From an uncultured Paracoccaceae bacterium (lineage in GTDB: Bacteria > Pseudomonadota > Alphaproteobacteria > Rhodobacterales > Rhodobacteraceae): a DNA stretch of 64,000 nt. The stretch covers positions 41,925 to 105,924 of the forward strand of contig CAJWHE010000003.1 of NCBI GenBank assembly GCA_913041145.1, read 5' to 3'. Each line of letters opens with the position of its first letter. The first letter of the stretch is position 1. The notes beneath the pieces are model-generated. The model was given only the letters and a program-made list of their open reading frames with translations. It did no database searches and was not told the origin of the DNA. Positions 34,543 through 43,923 of this stretch are shown piece after piece. The translations under genes and the position numbers were made by a program.

Positions 34543-35364
34543 CTAATTTACTGCCCCCAAAATCCAACCTTCATGAGTGCATTCTGATCCTTTTAATTTA
34601 CTTGGAATACTCATTATTTGTTCCAGCTCTCCTTTAACATCCAAAGCGTGTAGTTTTTTCACAACTGCCGTCACCTGATTAGCATCCTTAATTATTTCGG
34701 TGTTTTCAATCTTATACATTGAAGGGTATATTTCTGCACATACTACTTTGGAACTGCAGGATTCAAATGGCCAAATAGAGGTTGAAACAGATTTTCTCAA
34801 ACTCTCTACAATAGGAATTCCTAGAAGGGCTTGGCCACCTACAGATCCAGCTCCGTTCAATTGCCAAACTGTTTTTGTTGATTTTATTAAAGCTTCAATC
34901 GACCTTTTTTCGTTAGGTAAAAAACAACCATATCCAACTGGTTTTTTAAATGGAATATTAATATACCTCGCATCATTTGGCATTGGGTGGCCCCAGAACG
35001 GACCGTTTTTGGGGAAAAATGAATTGAAATAATTTGCAACTTCAAATCTATTATTATTGTTATTTGCACCATCTTTTACTCGTTCATATAGGTCAGCCCA
35101 AAGGTCAGACCATTTAACAAAACCAAGATTATCAAAAAAGACTTTTGGATAACCGAAAGGAAAATCAAATCCTACTAAAACTCTTCCATCCGAGGCTTGT
35201 AACAACCTTTTGATAAGAGCCAACGCTTCAAACCGAGTTCTAGGGTTAAAAAGTGAAAGCTCACATGTACTAGAAAGCCAAGCCAACCAAATACTATCTG
35301 CACCAATCTTGGGCTTACTGTTTGCTGACCAGTCAACAGCTAAATAATTATTAAAAATACTCAT
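34543..35364 (-). CDS. Conserved alphaproteobacterial protein of unknown function
   Basis: A protein of 273 residues. Seen in order are YLAVDWSANSKPKIGADSIW at the start, GFDFPFGYP near 80, NNNNRFEVANYFN, GPFWGHPMP, QLNGAGSVGGQALLGIP and AEIYPS. The VDWSA and DFPFGYP pieces with conserved aspartates suggest an RNase H-like or DUF429-like fold. Relatives in marine Rhodobacterales are often labelled as linked to molybdopterin guanine dinucleotide synthesis, but no MobA nucleotide-binding motif is visible, so that name should not be relied on. It stands alone between tRNA-Arg and glnT. Confidence 0.68.
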   Translation of the reverse strand: MSIFNNYLAVDWSANSKPKIGADSIWLAWLSSTCELSLFNPRTRFEALALIKRLLQASDGRVLVGFDFPFGYPKVFFDNLGFVKWSDLWADLYERVKDGANNNNNRFEVANYFNSFFPKNGPFWGHPMPNDARYINIPFKKPVGYGCFLPNEKRSIEALIKSTKTVWQLNGAGSVGGQALLGIPIVESLRKSVSTSIWPFESCSSKVVCAEIYPSMYKIENTEIIKDANQVTAVVKKLHALDVKGELEQIMSIPSKLKGSECTHEGWILGAVN

Positions 35365-35506
35365 AGTGGTTTCTAAAAGTAATCATTATTTCTCTTTCAC
35401 GTTTTGGGCCACTATGAAAACTACCATTAGGTTACAGTAACCTATTTACAGGACACAAAACTTCAGTTTAAATTTCTATAACTTTAAGTTACAAAAAATC
35501 AGATAA

Positions 35507-36823
35507 TTAAATATCAATTGTATTCTCTTTTTCCCAAACAGAAAAATGAGAAGAGAAAGAATTCCACTCTTTCATTTTTAATTTAACATACGCATTAGAA
35601 AACTCATCACCTAAAGCCTTTTTAAGACCTTTGTTTTTATCAAATTCACGAATTGCATCCAGCATATTAAGTGGTAACTTCGGGCCACCCCTAACTTTGT
35701 GACCCTCTGCATACATATCAATATCATACCTTTTTCCAGGATCAGCATTTGTACGAACGCCATCTAAACCAGCCGCTAAAATCACTGCCTGGAGCAGATA
35801 AGGGTTTGCAGCCCCATCAGGTAAACGCAACTCAAAACGTCCAGGACCAGGGACCCTAACCATATGAGTTCTATTATTTCCTGACCAAGTAACAGTATTG
35901 GGTGCCCAGGTTGCTCCCGACATCGTCCTTGGAGCATTAATTCGCTTATAACTGTTAACGGTAGGGTTAGTTATCGCCGTCATTGCAGATGCATGTTTCA
36001 TTATACCACCAAGAAAATTGATGCCTTTATCTGAAAGCCCTAAATCTTTTTGTGCATCCGCGAATACATTCGTTTTGGATTTCTCTCCTGGAGCGTCCCA
36101 AACAGAAATGTGTGCGTGACACCCATTTCCTGTCAAACCTTCCACTGGTTTTGGCATGAATGTTGCCTTTAATCCATGTTTTTCAGCTACGGACTTAGTC
36201 ATAAACTTAAAAAACGAGTGCTTATCAGCCGTAGCTAATACGTCATCAAACTCCCAATTCATCTCAAATTGCCCATTCGCATCTTCATGATCATTTTGGT
36301 AAGGTCCCCAACCAAGCTCCAACATATAATCACAAATCTCAGCTATGACATCATATCGCCGCATTATTGCCTGTTGATCATAGCATGGCTTTGTGGCGGT
36401 ATCGTACTCATCTGAAATTTTATCACCTTCTGGTGTCAACAGAAAAAACTCTGCTTCTATTCCTGTCTTGACATGCATTCCCTCTAAAGCCGCTGTTTTT
36501 ATAAGTTTGTTCAAAACATTTCTTGGTGCTTGATCAACTGTTTTTCCATCCATCATTAAATTTGCAGGAACCCAAGCCACATCTCGTTTCCATGGGAGCT
36601 GAATAACGGCACTAGTGTCTGGAACAGCAAGCATATCAGGATGAGCCGGCGTAAGATCTAAATAGGTTGAAAAACCGGCAAATCCAGCACCTTCATGTTG
36701 CATTGCACCTATTGCCTGAGCGGGAACAAGTTTAGCTCTTTGCCCTCCAAACAGGTCAGTATAAGAAACCATAAAGTATTTTACATTTTTCTCTTTTGCG
36801 AATGCTGCTAAATCAATTGCCAT
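35507..36823 (-). CDS. glnT: Glutamine synthetase type III-like (GlnT) or gamma-glutamylmethylamide synthetase
   Basis: A protein of 438 residues of the glutamine synthetase fold. It has the ATP- and metal-site stretches GIEAEFFLL, NDHEDANGQFEMNW, GNGCHAHISVWD and APNTVTWSGNNRTHMVR, and GRFELRLPDGAANPYLLQA. It is shorter than GlnA and lacks the adenylylation tyrosine loop near its end. In the same position in rhizobia it is called GlnT; in methylamine users the homologue GmaS joins methylamine to glutamate. The adjoining glxBCD/mgsABC genes are compatible with both. It starts after AAGGGGAAACAG and follows glxD by 44 bases. Confidence 0.83.
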   Translation of the reverse strand: MAIDLAAFAKEKNVKYFMVSYTDLFGGQRAKLVPAQAIGAMQHEGAGFAGFSTYLDLTPAHPDMLAVPDTSAVIQLPWKRDVAWVPANLMMDGKTVDQAPRNVLNKLIKTAALEGMHVKTGIEAEFFLLTPEGDKISDEYDTATKPCYDQQAIMRRYDVIAEICDYMLELGWGPYQNDHEDANGQFEMNWEFDDVLATADKHSFFKFMTKSVAEKHGLKATFMPKPVEGLTGNGCHAHISVWDAPGEKSKTNVFADAQKDLGLSDKGINFLGGIMKHASAMTAITNPTVNSYKRINAPRTMSGATWAPNTVTWSGNNRTHMVRVPGPGRFELRLPDGAANPYLLQAVILAAGLDGVRTNADPGKRYDIDMYAEGHKVRGGPKLPLNMLDAIREFDKNKGLKKALGDEFSNAYVKLKMKEWNSFSSHFSVWEKENTIDI

Positions 36824-36867
36824 CTGTTTCCCCTTAAAATTTTTTTAGTTAATTAATATAATGCTAG

Positions 36868-38214
36868 TTAAAGAAATTCTCCTGTTTTCCCCGGCCACCA
36901 CTCTGTCCCTGCCAATGGCACACGTGCCATAGCCGCCGCTTCCATTGTGACTGCACACAAATCCTCAGGCTCCAGATTATGTATATTATTTTTACCACAA
37001 GCGCGTGCAATTGTTTGGGCTTCCAGAGTTAAAACTTTTAAATAATTACTGAGCCTTCGACCTCCTTCAATTGGATCAAGGCGCGACATTAGGGCTGGGT
37101 CTTGAGTTGTTATACCAGCCGGATCTCTTCCTTCGTGCCAATCATCATAAGCACCAGCTGTAGTACCCAGCTTTTGATATTCATCTTCCCACTTTGGATC
37201 GTTATCTCCAATTGCTATCAAAGCCGCTGTACCGATCGAAACTGCGTCAGCTCCTAGAGCAATTGCTTTTGCTACATCTGCTCCGTTTCGTATTCCTCCT
37301 GACACCACCAACTGAACATCTCGATGAACCCCTAAATCTTGAAGTGCTCTAACCGCTTCTCTGATACAAGCGAGGGTAGGTAAACCGACATGTTCAATAA
37401 ATACATCTTGAGTAGCAGCCGTCCCACCTTGCATTCCATCCAAGACTACTACATCAGCCCCAGCTTTTACAGCCAAGGCTGTATCGAAATACGGACGAGC
37501 ACCTGCTATTTTAAGGTATATTGGAATTTTCCATGACGTAATTTCTCTTAGCTCTAGTATTTTTATCTCCAAATCGTCAGGACCAGTCCAATCAGGGTGA
37601 CGACAAGATGAACGCTGATCAATCCCCTTAGGCAAATTTCTCATTTGAGCCACACGATCACTAATTTTTTGTCCCAGTAGCATACCTCCACCACCAGGCT
37701 TTGCTCCTTGGCCAACAACAATCTCTATCGCATCTGCTTTTCGAAGATCCAAAGGATTCATTCCATATCGAGAGGGTAAATATTGGTAAACAAGTTTACT
37801 AGAGTGCTCCCTCTCTTCTTCAGTCATTCCTCCATCTCCAGTCGTTGTCGAGGTCCCTGCTAAAGTAGCACCTCTCCCCAGAGATTCTTTCGCATTACCC
37901 GATAAGGCACCAAAACTCATTCCCGCAATTGTTATTGGAATATCTAACTCCAAAGGATTTTTTGCAAACCTAGTTCCTAAAATGACCTTAGTTTCACACT
38001 TTTCTCGATAACCCTCCAATGGGTACCTAGAGATTGACGCCCCAAGAAACAGTAAATCATCAAAATGAGGTACTTTACGTTTAGCGCCCCCTCCTCTGAT
38101 ATCATATATACCGGTCGCGGCAGCTCGCCTAATTTCTGAATTTACAGAATTAGAAAATGTTGCTGATTGCACAGGTTCAGTGCGTGGAGATTCATTATTC
38201 TTATTATCTTTCAC
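36868..38214 (-). CDS. Glutamate-synthase-like FMN subunit (GlxD/MgsC)
   Basis: A protein of 448 residues corresponding to the FMN-binding synthase domain of glutamate synthase. It has GMSFGALSGNAKES, TTTGDGGMTEEER, QGAKPGGGGMLLG and AGADVVVLDGMQGGT, followed by the FMN phosphate-binding VSGGIRNGADVAKA. As a stand-alone subunit it pairs with the amidotransferase and GXGXG subunits upstream. The start is taken as the GTG at 38214, which has AAGGGGAT seven bases upstream; the TTG at 38241 lies inside the previous gene and has no site. The product is glutamate or N-methylglutamate, depending on the amine donor. Confidence 0.87.
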   Translation of the reverse strand: MKDNKNNESPRTEPVQSATFSNSVNSEIRRAAATGIYDIRGGGAKRKVPHFDDLLFLGASISRYPLEGYREKCETKVILGTRFAKNPLELDIPITIAGMSFGALSGNAKESLGRGATLAGTSTTTGDGGMTEEEREHSSKLVYQYLPSRYGMNPLDLRKADAIEIVVGQGAKPGGGGMLLGQKISDRVAQMRNLPKGIDQRSSCRHPDWTGPDDLEIKILELREITSWKIPIYLKIAGARPYFDTALAVKAGADVVVLDGMQGGTAATQDVFIEHVGLPTLACIREAVRALQDLGVHRDVQLVVSGGIRNGADVAKAIALGADAVSIGTAALIAIGDNDPKWEDEYQKLGTTAGAYDDWHEGRDPAGITTQDPALMSRLDPIEGGRRLSNYLKVLTLEAQTIARACGKNNIHNLEPEDLCAVTMEAAAMARVPLAGTEWWPGKTGEFL

Positions 38215-38224
38215 CAGTATCCCC

Positions 38225-38902
38225 TTAGTATGCGTTATCAATATTAAAATTATATAGCTTTCTTGCCGAGCCGTAACGCCTAAATTCCTCTGCCTTAGCT
38301 TTTGAACCAGATGTCTTAAGCAGCTTACTGAGGATATCTAAATGTTCTTTTCTCATCTCTTTTTCCATACAGTCTGCTCCTAAAGATTTTACTGACCCTC
38401 TTACAAACAATCTGGCTTCATAAAGAGAATCTCCTAAAGCTTCTCCAGCATCTCCACAAACCACCAAGTTCCCAGACTGTGCCATGAACGCACTCATATG
38501 ACCAACATCTCCAAAAACCACTATATCTATTCCCTTCATAGATATCCCACAGCGTGACGAAGCATTACCCTTTATAACTAGCAACCCTCCATGCCCAGTC
38601 GCTCCAGCGTACTGACTAGCATCTCCCTCAACAGTAATGGTACCTGACATCATATTTTCAGCAACGCCAGGACCAACAGAACCGTCCACAGTAATGTGTG
38701 CTTTCTGATTCATTCCTCCTAAGTAATACCCTGTTGACCCCATCACTCGGACATCCATTGCTGTGTCTAAACCTACAGCTATTGCGTGCCTTCCTCTTGG
38801 GTTTTGAACTTCCCACTTACCTTTATTGGTATTAGATTTTTGTTCATGAAGGGTAGCGTTTAACTCCCTAAGAGAATTACTTTCTAAATCAAAAACTTGC
38901 AT
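38225..38902 (-). CDS. GXGXG-domain glutamate-synthase-like subunit (GlxC/MgsB)
   Basis: A protein of 225 residues corresponding to the C-terminal GXGXG domain of glutamate synthase. Repeated glycine-rich turns make the right-handed beta-helix: MGSTGYYLGGM, VGPGVAENMMSG, GATGHGGLLVIKG, VFGDVGHMSAFM. This subunit has a structural role in linking the amidotransferase and FMN subunits. The ATG at 38902 is chosen because GGAGT lies eight bases upstream; a longer reading starts inside glxB. It begins one base after the glxB stop and ends 11 bases before the glxD start. Confidence 0.88.
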   Translation of the reverse strand: MQVFDLESNSLRELNATLHEQKSNTNKGKWEVQNPRGRHAIAVGLDTAMDVRVMGSTGYYLGGMNQKAHITVDGSVGPGVAENMMSGTITVEGDASQYAGATGHGGLLVIKGNASSRCGISMKGIDIVVFGDVGHMSAFMAQSGNLVVCGDAGEALGDSLYEARLFVRGSVKSLGADCMEKEMRKEHLDILSKLLKTSGSKAKAEEFRRYGSARKLYNFNIDNAY

Positions 38903-38903
38903 T

Positions 38904-39800
38904 CTAGTGACTCCAAAAATAAACAGTAGCAGGTTCTGGTTCCCAAACCTTTGCATTTTCGATCTTTGGTAAATCAACTAACGCTCGATACTCCGAACCA
39001 AAAGCAACATATTGATCTGTCTCAGCCATAATCGCAGGTTTGCAAGCTATCGGATCTCGAACAACCCCAAAACCATCTTTAGTTCCTACAACAAAAGTAA
39101 AAAAGCCATCAAGGTCCTTTAGACAACTTTCCAGTGCTTCCTCTAAAGTACTACCTTGCTGCATTTTATAAGATAAATAAGCAGCACCAACCTCTGTGTC
39201 ATTTTCTGTTTCAATTAATACGCCCTGCCTTTTAAGTTTTCTTCTAAGAGAATTATGGTTAGACAGCGACCCATTATGCACTAAACATTGATCTTGGCCT
39301 GTAGAGAATGGATGCGCACCCATAGTTGTTACAGCGGACTCTGTTGCCATTCGTGTGTGACCAATTCCATGACTTCCAGACATTTTTGAAATCAAGAAAC
39401 GATCAGCCACTTCTCTTGGAAGGCCAACTTCTTTGAAAATCTCTACTTTTTCGCCAACACTCATGACTCTAACACCAGGGCAAAGTTTAGCTAAAGCTTG
39501 ACGAGCCAAAATCATTTTTTCTCCAGACAACTTTATAACAGCGTGTGTATCTTTAATTTCAACCGAAACAGATGATTCTATTATTGCTGAAAGACTATCT
39601 TTAATTAATCCAAATTCAACTTCAGGATTATCAGACTGCACTGTCAACTTTAAATCTGCGTTTGAAGCGGAATCATAAATTGCAATTCCAGCACTATCGG
39701 GTCCCCTTTCAGTCATAGTTATAAGCATGTTTGTAAGCATTTCCCCTAAACTTGGCATCAAGGATTGATCCTTAAGAAACAGCCCAACTATTCCACACAT
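38904..39800 (-). CDS. Class II glutamine amidotransferase-like subunit (GlxB/MgsA)
   Basis: A protein of 298 residues. It begins MCGIVGLF, giving the N-terminal nucleophile Cys2 once methionine is removed, and has SHGIGHTRMATES and HNGSLSNHNSLRR, the glutamine-binding motifs of Ntn-type amidotransferases. It hydrolyses glutamine, or gamma-glutamylmethylamide in MgsA, and channels the amine to the FMN subunit. It is the first gene of the glxBCD-glnT unit and is divergent from an MFS transporter across 319 bases. Confidence 0.9.
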   Translation of the reverse strand: MCGIVGLFLKDQSLMPSLGEMLTNMLITMTERGPDSAGIAIYDSASNADLKLTVQSDNPEVEFGLIKDSLSAIIESSVSVEIKDTHAVIKLSGEKMILARQALAKLCPGVRVMSVGEKVEIFKEVGLPREVADRFLISKMSGSHGIGHTRMATESAVTTMGAHPFSTGQDQCLVHNGSLSNHNSLRRKLKRQGVLIETENDTEVGAAYLSYKMQQGSTLEEALESCLKDLDGFFTFVVGTKDGFGVVRDPIACKPAIMAETDQYVAFGSEYRALVDLPKIENAKVWEPEPATVYFWSH

Positions 39801-40119
39801 AACTATTTTCCTCTACTAATTTAAACTGTATGCATAATACCAAGACTTATCTGAGTTCACAATATCACCAATGATAAAAGCTCTTTATGATAAAAAGGCT
39901 TGGGAGTGATTTGGTTATCAACCTTTGCCTTGCATTTATTAGACTGATTACAAACTATCTAATCTACACATAGTTCTAAGAAAAGAATGAAGCTCTGGAG
40001 CTGTAAGCCTTAATATTAAATTAAATGACATCTGCACTTAAGATGCTCTCAGTGAAATAATTTAAAGTACTCAAATAACACACCTATTCTTTCACACTAA
40101 GAAAGCCTATCGTATTAGA
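39801..40119. other. 319-bp divergent gap between glxB and the MFS transporter
   Basis: This gap must hold promoters for both divergent units. I saw no clear -35/-10 pair, no inverted repeat of note and no convincing short gene. A frame of 11 codons from 40025 was judged insignificant. Confidence 0.5.
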
Positions 40120-41295
40120 ATGACTATTAAAAACAAACATGTAGCGGATATTTATCTAAATATCAGTCACTTCATTGACCATTTTATTATGCTTATTTTT
40201 GCAAAAGCAGCATACGATGCCGGAAGCGAGTTTGGTCTAGGTTATGAAGAAATAATTGTTTTTGGTGTCTTGGGTTTCATTCTTTTTGGTGCGGCTGCGC
40301 CAATAGCGTCAATATTAGCTAATAAATATTCACGATCAGTACTGATGGTCATCTTCCATTTTGGCATTGGCATTTCAGCTATAATTTGTAGTTTTGCCAG
40401 CACTCCTTGGGAATTATCAATAGGCTTAGGTCTGATCGGAGTTTTTGCAGCAATATTTCACCCAGTGGGAATTGCTATGCTATTAAAAAACAGTAAAAAA
40501 TTAGGATATAGATTAGGGATAAATGGGGTTTTTGGAAATATGGGTGTGGCTGCAGCACCGCTAATAACTGGATATTTACTACTAATATCAGATTGGAAAC
40601 TTTCTTTCATATTACCAGGAATTGCATGTATTTTATACGGGGTAATTTTTCTACTAGCATTACAGGACGAACCTGAAACTATTCAAACTGAAAAAACAAA
40701 TGAACTCGACGGTGTGTTTGCACCGCAATGGCGTCGAGCTCTATTGGCCCTTGCCTTAACAACCACAAGTGGTGGGTTCATATTCGGCGCAATGACGTTT
40801 ATTATTCCTAGGTACTTTGAACTTCAATTAACAGGAATAACTAGTTCAGTTGCGGTTACTGGCCTTATAGCCTCAATGGTTTATGCAATGGCGGGGTTTA
40901 CACAGATAGGGGCTGGTTTATTAATTGACCGCTTTCCCGCAAAGCCAATTTTATTTGTTATTGGGGTTGGACAAGTAATATTCATATTCCTTGCATCAAC
41001 AGTCTCTGACCTTGAATTATTTTTTGTAACGTTAGTAGCAACGAGCTTTGTTTTTGGTCAAATACCTATAATCGATACTATTATGTCTAGGTATATTCCC
41101 GATAAGTCGCGAGGAAATGTTTTAAGTGTGAAGTTTGCTTTAAACTTAGGCGCAGGCGCAAGTGTCCTGCCCATTTCTAGTTTAATGCTTAAAAATGGTT
41201 ACGATTTATCAAGCTTATTCGTGGTTATGAGTTTTATGGCTATGTTTGTAGTGCTCGCATCACTAATCCTACCTTCCGGGCAGAGAACTAAGTAA
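40120..41295 (+). CDS. MFS transporter (Fsr/fosmidomycin-resistance-like)
   Basis: A membrane protein of 391 residues with about 12 hydrophobic helices. The first reads HFIDHFIMLIFAKAAYDAG and the loop 2-3 region has LANKYSRSVLMV, in the style of MFS Fsr-type transporters. The HFIDH start and the FHPVGIAML in helix 4 match that subfamily. The substrate is unknown; export or uptake of a small organic compound is likely. It is divergent from the glxBCD-glnT operon and could handle a nitrogen compound, though this is only proximity. It is convergent with the complex I subunit gene. Confidence 0.78.
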   Translation: MTIKNKHVADIYLNISHFIDHFIMLIFAKAAYDAGSEFGLGYEEIIVFGVLGFILFGAAAPIASILANKYSRSVLMVIFHFGIGISAIICSFASTPWELSIGLGLIGVFAAIFHPVGIAMLLKNSKKLGYRLGINGVFGNMGVAAAPLITGYLLLISDWKLSFILPGIACILYGVIFLLALQDEPETIQTEKTNELDGVFAPQWRRALLALALTTTSGGFIFGAMTFIIPRYFELQLTGITSSVAVTGLIASMVYAMAGFTQIGAGLLIDRFPAKPILFVIGVGQVIFIFLASTVSDLELFFVTLVATSFVFGQIPIIDTIMSRYIPDKSRGNVLSVKFALNLGAGASVLPISSLMLKNGYDLSSLFVVMSFMAMFVVLASLILPSGQRTK

Positions 41296-41316
41296 TGATA
41301 AAAACTTATGCGACTG

Positions 41317-41628
41317 CTAGTGGGTCCATACTACTTTTCGGTTAGTATCAAAGTTTTCAGCATAGCCCCCGCTTCGTATTATAGGTTTCCTTTTTTTAGG
41401 ATCTACAATTATAGCTTCTATGCCATGCTTATTAGCATATTTTACTGCTGATTCCTTATCTGGAAAACTTAACTTTACTTGAGCCTGCATCTCGCCAGAT
41501 GATGTCCAACCCATTAGAGGATCAATTTTACTGGACATTTCAGGGTTAAACTCTAAAACCCAGGCTTGAGACTTAGCATTGCCTGACTGGGTGGCTGGTC
41601 TACTTGGTTGAAAAATTCTAGCACTCAT
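41317..41628 (-). CDS. NADH dehydrogenase accessory subunit, NDUFS4 family (ETC complex I region)
   Basis: A protein of 103 residues of the ETC complex I family, the homologue of mitochondrial NDUFS4 (18 kDa). It has ARIFQPSRPATQSG, WVLEFNP, LMGWTSSGEMQAQVKLSF and YANKHGIEAIIV, then a C-terminal RSGGYAENFDTNRKVVWTH. The subunit binds the hydrophilic arm of complex I and stabilises it. The start follows GGAGACAAG. It is monocistronic by appearance, between the MFS gene and uvrB. Confidence 0.92.
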   Translation of the reverse strand: MSARIFQPSRPATQSGNAKSQAWVLEFNPEMSSKIDPLMGWTSSGEMQAQVKLSFPDKESAVKYANKHGIEAIIVDPKKRKPIIRSGGYAENFDTNRKVVWTH

Positions 41629-41728
41629 GTCTTGTCTCCATTGATGACATCTTTATATCTAAAAAATTAAGGCTATTTGCAAGAGGGCAAAGTAACTAAA
41701 AGTAATTTAAAAGGAAAAGATCTTACTT

Positions 41729-43921
41729 ATGCATAATAACTCTCCAATAAATCTCCCCTTAATAACGCAATCGCCAACGGGGCTTACAAACAGAGAAAAG
41801 CTCGAAGGTGGGCAATCTTTTGTATTGGAAACTTCCTTTGATGCAGCAGGAGATCAACCAGATGCCATAAAAGAGTTAATAAAAGGGTTAAGTGATGGAG
41901 AACAAAACCAGGTACTATTAGGAGCAACAGGTACTGGTAAAACTTTTACAATGGCTAAAGTTATTGAAGAAACACAACGACCAGCAATTATTCTAGCACC
42001 TAATAAAACATTAGCAGCCCAACTTTATGGAGAATTTAAGAATTTTTTTCCAGGTAACGCAGTAGAGTACTTCGTCTCCTATTATGATTATTATCAACCC
42101 GAAGCCTATGTCGCTCGGTCAGACACTTACATTGAGAAAGAAAGCCAAATAAATGAGCAAATTGATCGAATGAGGCATTCTGCAACTCGCTCTTTATTAG
42201 AGCGAGATGATGTAATAATTGTTGCATCAGTCAGTTGTATTTACGGAATCGGGTCTGTAGAAACCTACGGTGCAATGACGCAAGACTTATTTTTAGGGCA
42301 AGCTTACGATCAAAGAAAGGTTATGTCCGACCTGGTCGCACAACAATATAAACGGAATGATCAAGCATTTCAAAGAGGAAGTTTTAGAGTGCGTGGGGAC
42401 TCTTTAGAAGTTTGGCCTGCGCACCTAGAGGACCGCTCATGGCGAATGTCTTTTTTTGGAGAGGAGCTTGAATCTATTACTGAGTTTGATCCACTTACAG
42501 GAAAAAAAACAGATTCATTTGAGAGAATACGTTTGTACGCAAATTCACATTATGTAACTCCTCGACCCACAATGAAGCAAGCAATAACAGGCATTAAAAA
42601 TGAATTAAAAGTTCGGCTAAACCAATTAGGTAAAGAAAGTAAATTACTTGAACTACAACGTTTAGAGCAACGAACAAATTTTGACCTTGAGATGCTTGAA
42701 GCAACTGGCGTGTGTAGTGGTATTGAAAATTACTCTCGATATTTGACAGGCAGAGCACCAGGTGAACCACCGCCTACATTATTTGAATTTATGCCAGATA
42801 ACGCAATTGTATTTGCTGATGAGTCTCATGTCTCAGTTCCACAAATTAATGGAATGTATAAAGGAGACTTTAGACGGAAGTCTACACTTGCTGAGCATGG
42901 CTTTCGACTGCCATCCTGCATGGATAATAGACCACTAAAGTTTGAAGAATGGGATGGGATGAGGCCACAATCTGTTTTTGTTTCTGCTACGCCAGCAGGA
43001 TGGGAGCTTGAGCAAACTGGTGGAGCTTTCATTGAACAAGTCATCAGACCAACTGGCCTGCTAGATCCCATAATTGAAATTCGTCCAGCTACATCTCAAG
43101 TCGACGATATACTAGATGAAGTTCGCAAGGTCTCTACGGATGGTTATCGCACTCTAATTACAACTCTCACAAAAAGGATGGCAGAGGACCTTACTGAATA
43201 TTTGCATGAGCAAGGTATAAAAGTGCGGTACATGCACTCTGAAATAGATACTATTGAACGCATCGAAATTCTTCGTGACCTACGGCTTGGCGCTTTTGAT
43301 GTATTAATAGGAATTAACCTTCTACGAGAAGGCCTAGATATACCTGAATGTCGTTTCGTAGGGATACTAGATGCAGACAAGGAAGGGTTCTTGCGATCTG
43401 AAACCTCATTAATTCAAACAATCGGTCGAGCAGCTCGAAATGAAGAAGGAAAGGTAATTATGTACGCTGACAGAATTACTGGTTCAATGGAGCGCGCAAT
43501 TTCTGAAACTGATCGAAGACGAACCAAACAAATCGCATACAACACTCTGCACAATATAAAACCAGAAACAATTAAAAAGAACGTCGAAGATATTCTATCT
43601 GGGCTTTATAAGGGAGATGTTGATTTAAATCGTGTTACAGCTAAAATTGATAAATCAGTTTCAGGCGCAAATTTAAAAGCCGTCCTTAAAGGACTACGAG
43701 AAGACATGCTTAAGGCCGCAGGGAACCTTGAGTTTGAAGAGGCGGCACGAGTAAGAGACGAAATACAACGGTTAGAAACGGTCGAACTAACCATAGCAGA
43801 AGATCCATTAGCGCGACAGTTCACTGTAGAAAATGCCCTCGAAAAAGTGAAAACCATGGCCGGACGCTCTACTGCAGGTCGCCCTGGACAGCGTGGAGGA
43901 GTTAAACGAAAAAAACGGTAG
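41729..43921 (+). CDS. uvrB: Excinuclease ABC subunit B
   Basis: A protein of 730 residues. The Walker A motif is LGATGTGKTFTMA. The damage-probing beta-hairpin region reads YYDYYQPEAYVARSDTYIEK. The helicase DEAD-like box is FADESHVSVPQ and motif VI is QTIGRAARN. A C-terminal UVR domain (LREDMLKAAGNLEFEEAARV) would contact UvrC. UvrB verifies DNA damage in nucleotide excision repair. The start codon has GGAAAAG upstream. Confidence 0.97.
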   Translation: MHNNSPINLPLITQSPTGLTNREKLEGGQSFVLETSFDAAGDQPDAIKELIKGLSDGEQNQVLLGATGTGKTFTMAKVIEETQRPAIILAPNKTLAAQLYGEFKNFFPGNAVEYFVSYYDYYQPEAYVARSDTYIEKESQINEQIDRMRHSATRSLLERDDVIIVASVSCIYGIGSVETYGAMTQDLFLGQAYDQRKVMSDLVAQQYKRNDQAFQRGSFRVRGDSLEVWPAHLEDRSWRMSFFGEELESITEFDPLTGKKTDSFERIRLYANSHYVTPRPTMKQAITGIKNELKVRLNQLGKESKLLELQRLEQRTNFDLEMLEATGVCSGIENYSRYLTGRAPGEPPPTLFEFMPDNAIVFADESHVSVPQINGMYKGDFRRKSTLAEHGFRLPSCMDNRPLKFEEWDGMRPQSVFVSATPAGWELEQTGGAFIEQVIRPTGLLDPIIEIRPATSQVDDILDEVRKVSTDGYRTLITTLTKRMAEDLTEYLHEQGIKVRYMHSEIDTIERIEILRDLRLGAFDVLIGINLLREGLDIPECRFVGILDADKEGFLRSETSLIQTIGRAARNEEGKVIMYADRITGSMERAISETDRRRTKQIAYNTLHNIKPETIKKNVEDILSGLYKGDVDLNRVTAKIDKSVSGANLKAVLKGLREDMLKAAGNLEFEEAARVRDEIQRLETVELTIAEDPLARQFTVENALEKVKTMAGRSTAGRPGQRGGVKRKKR

Positions 43922-43923
43922 GT

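Noticed and set aside
38215..38241. TTG start for the GlxD subunit
   Set aside because: It overlaps glxC by 17 bases without a binding site, while the GTG at 38214 has AAGGGGAT just upstream.
40025..40060. Eleven-codon frame upstream of the MFS gene as a leader peptide
   Set aside because: Too short, with no binding site or regulatory codons.
43606..43857. Minus-strand frame inside uvrB
   Set aside because: It is rich in Ser and Arg, as expected for an antisense shadow of a coding strand.
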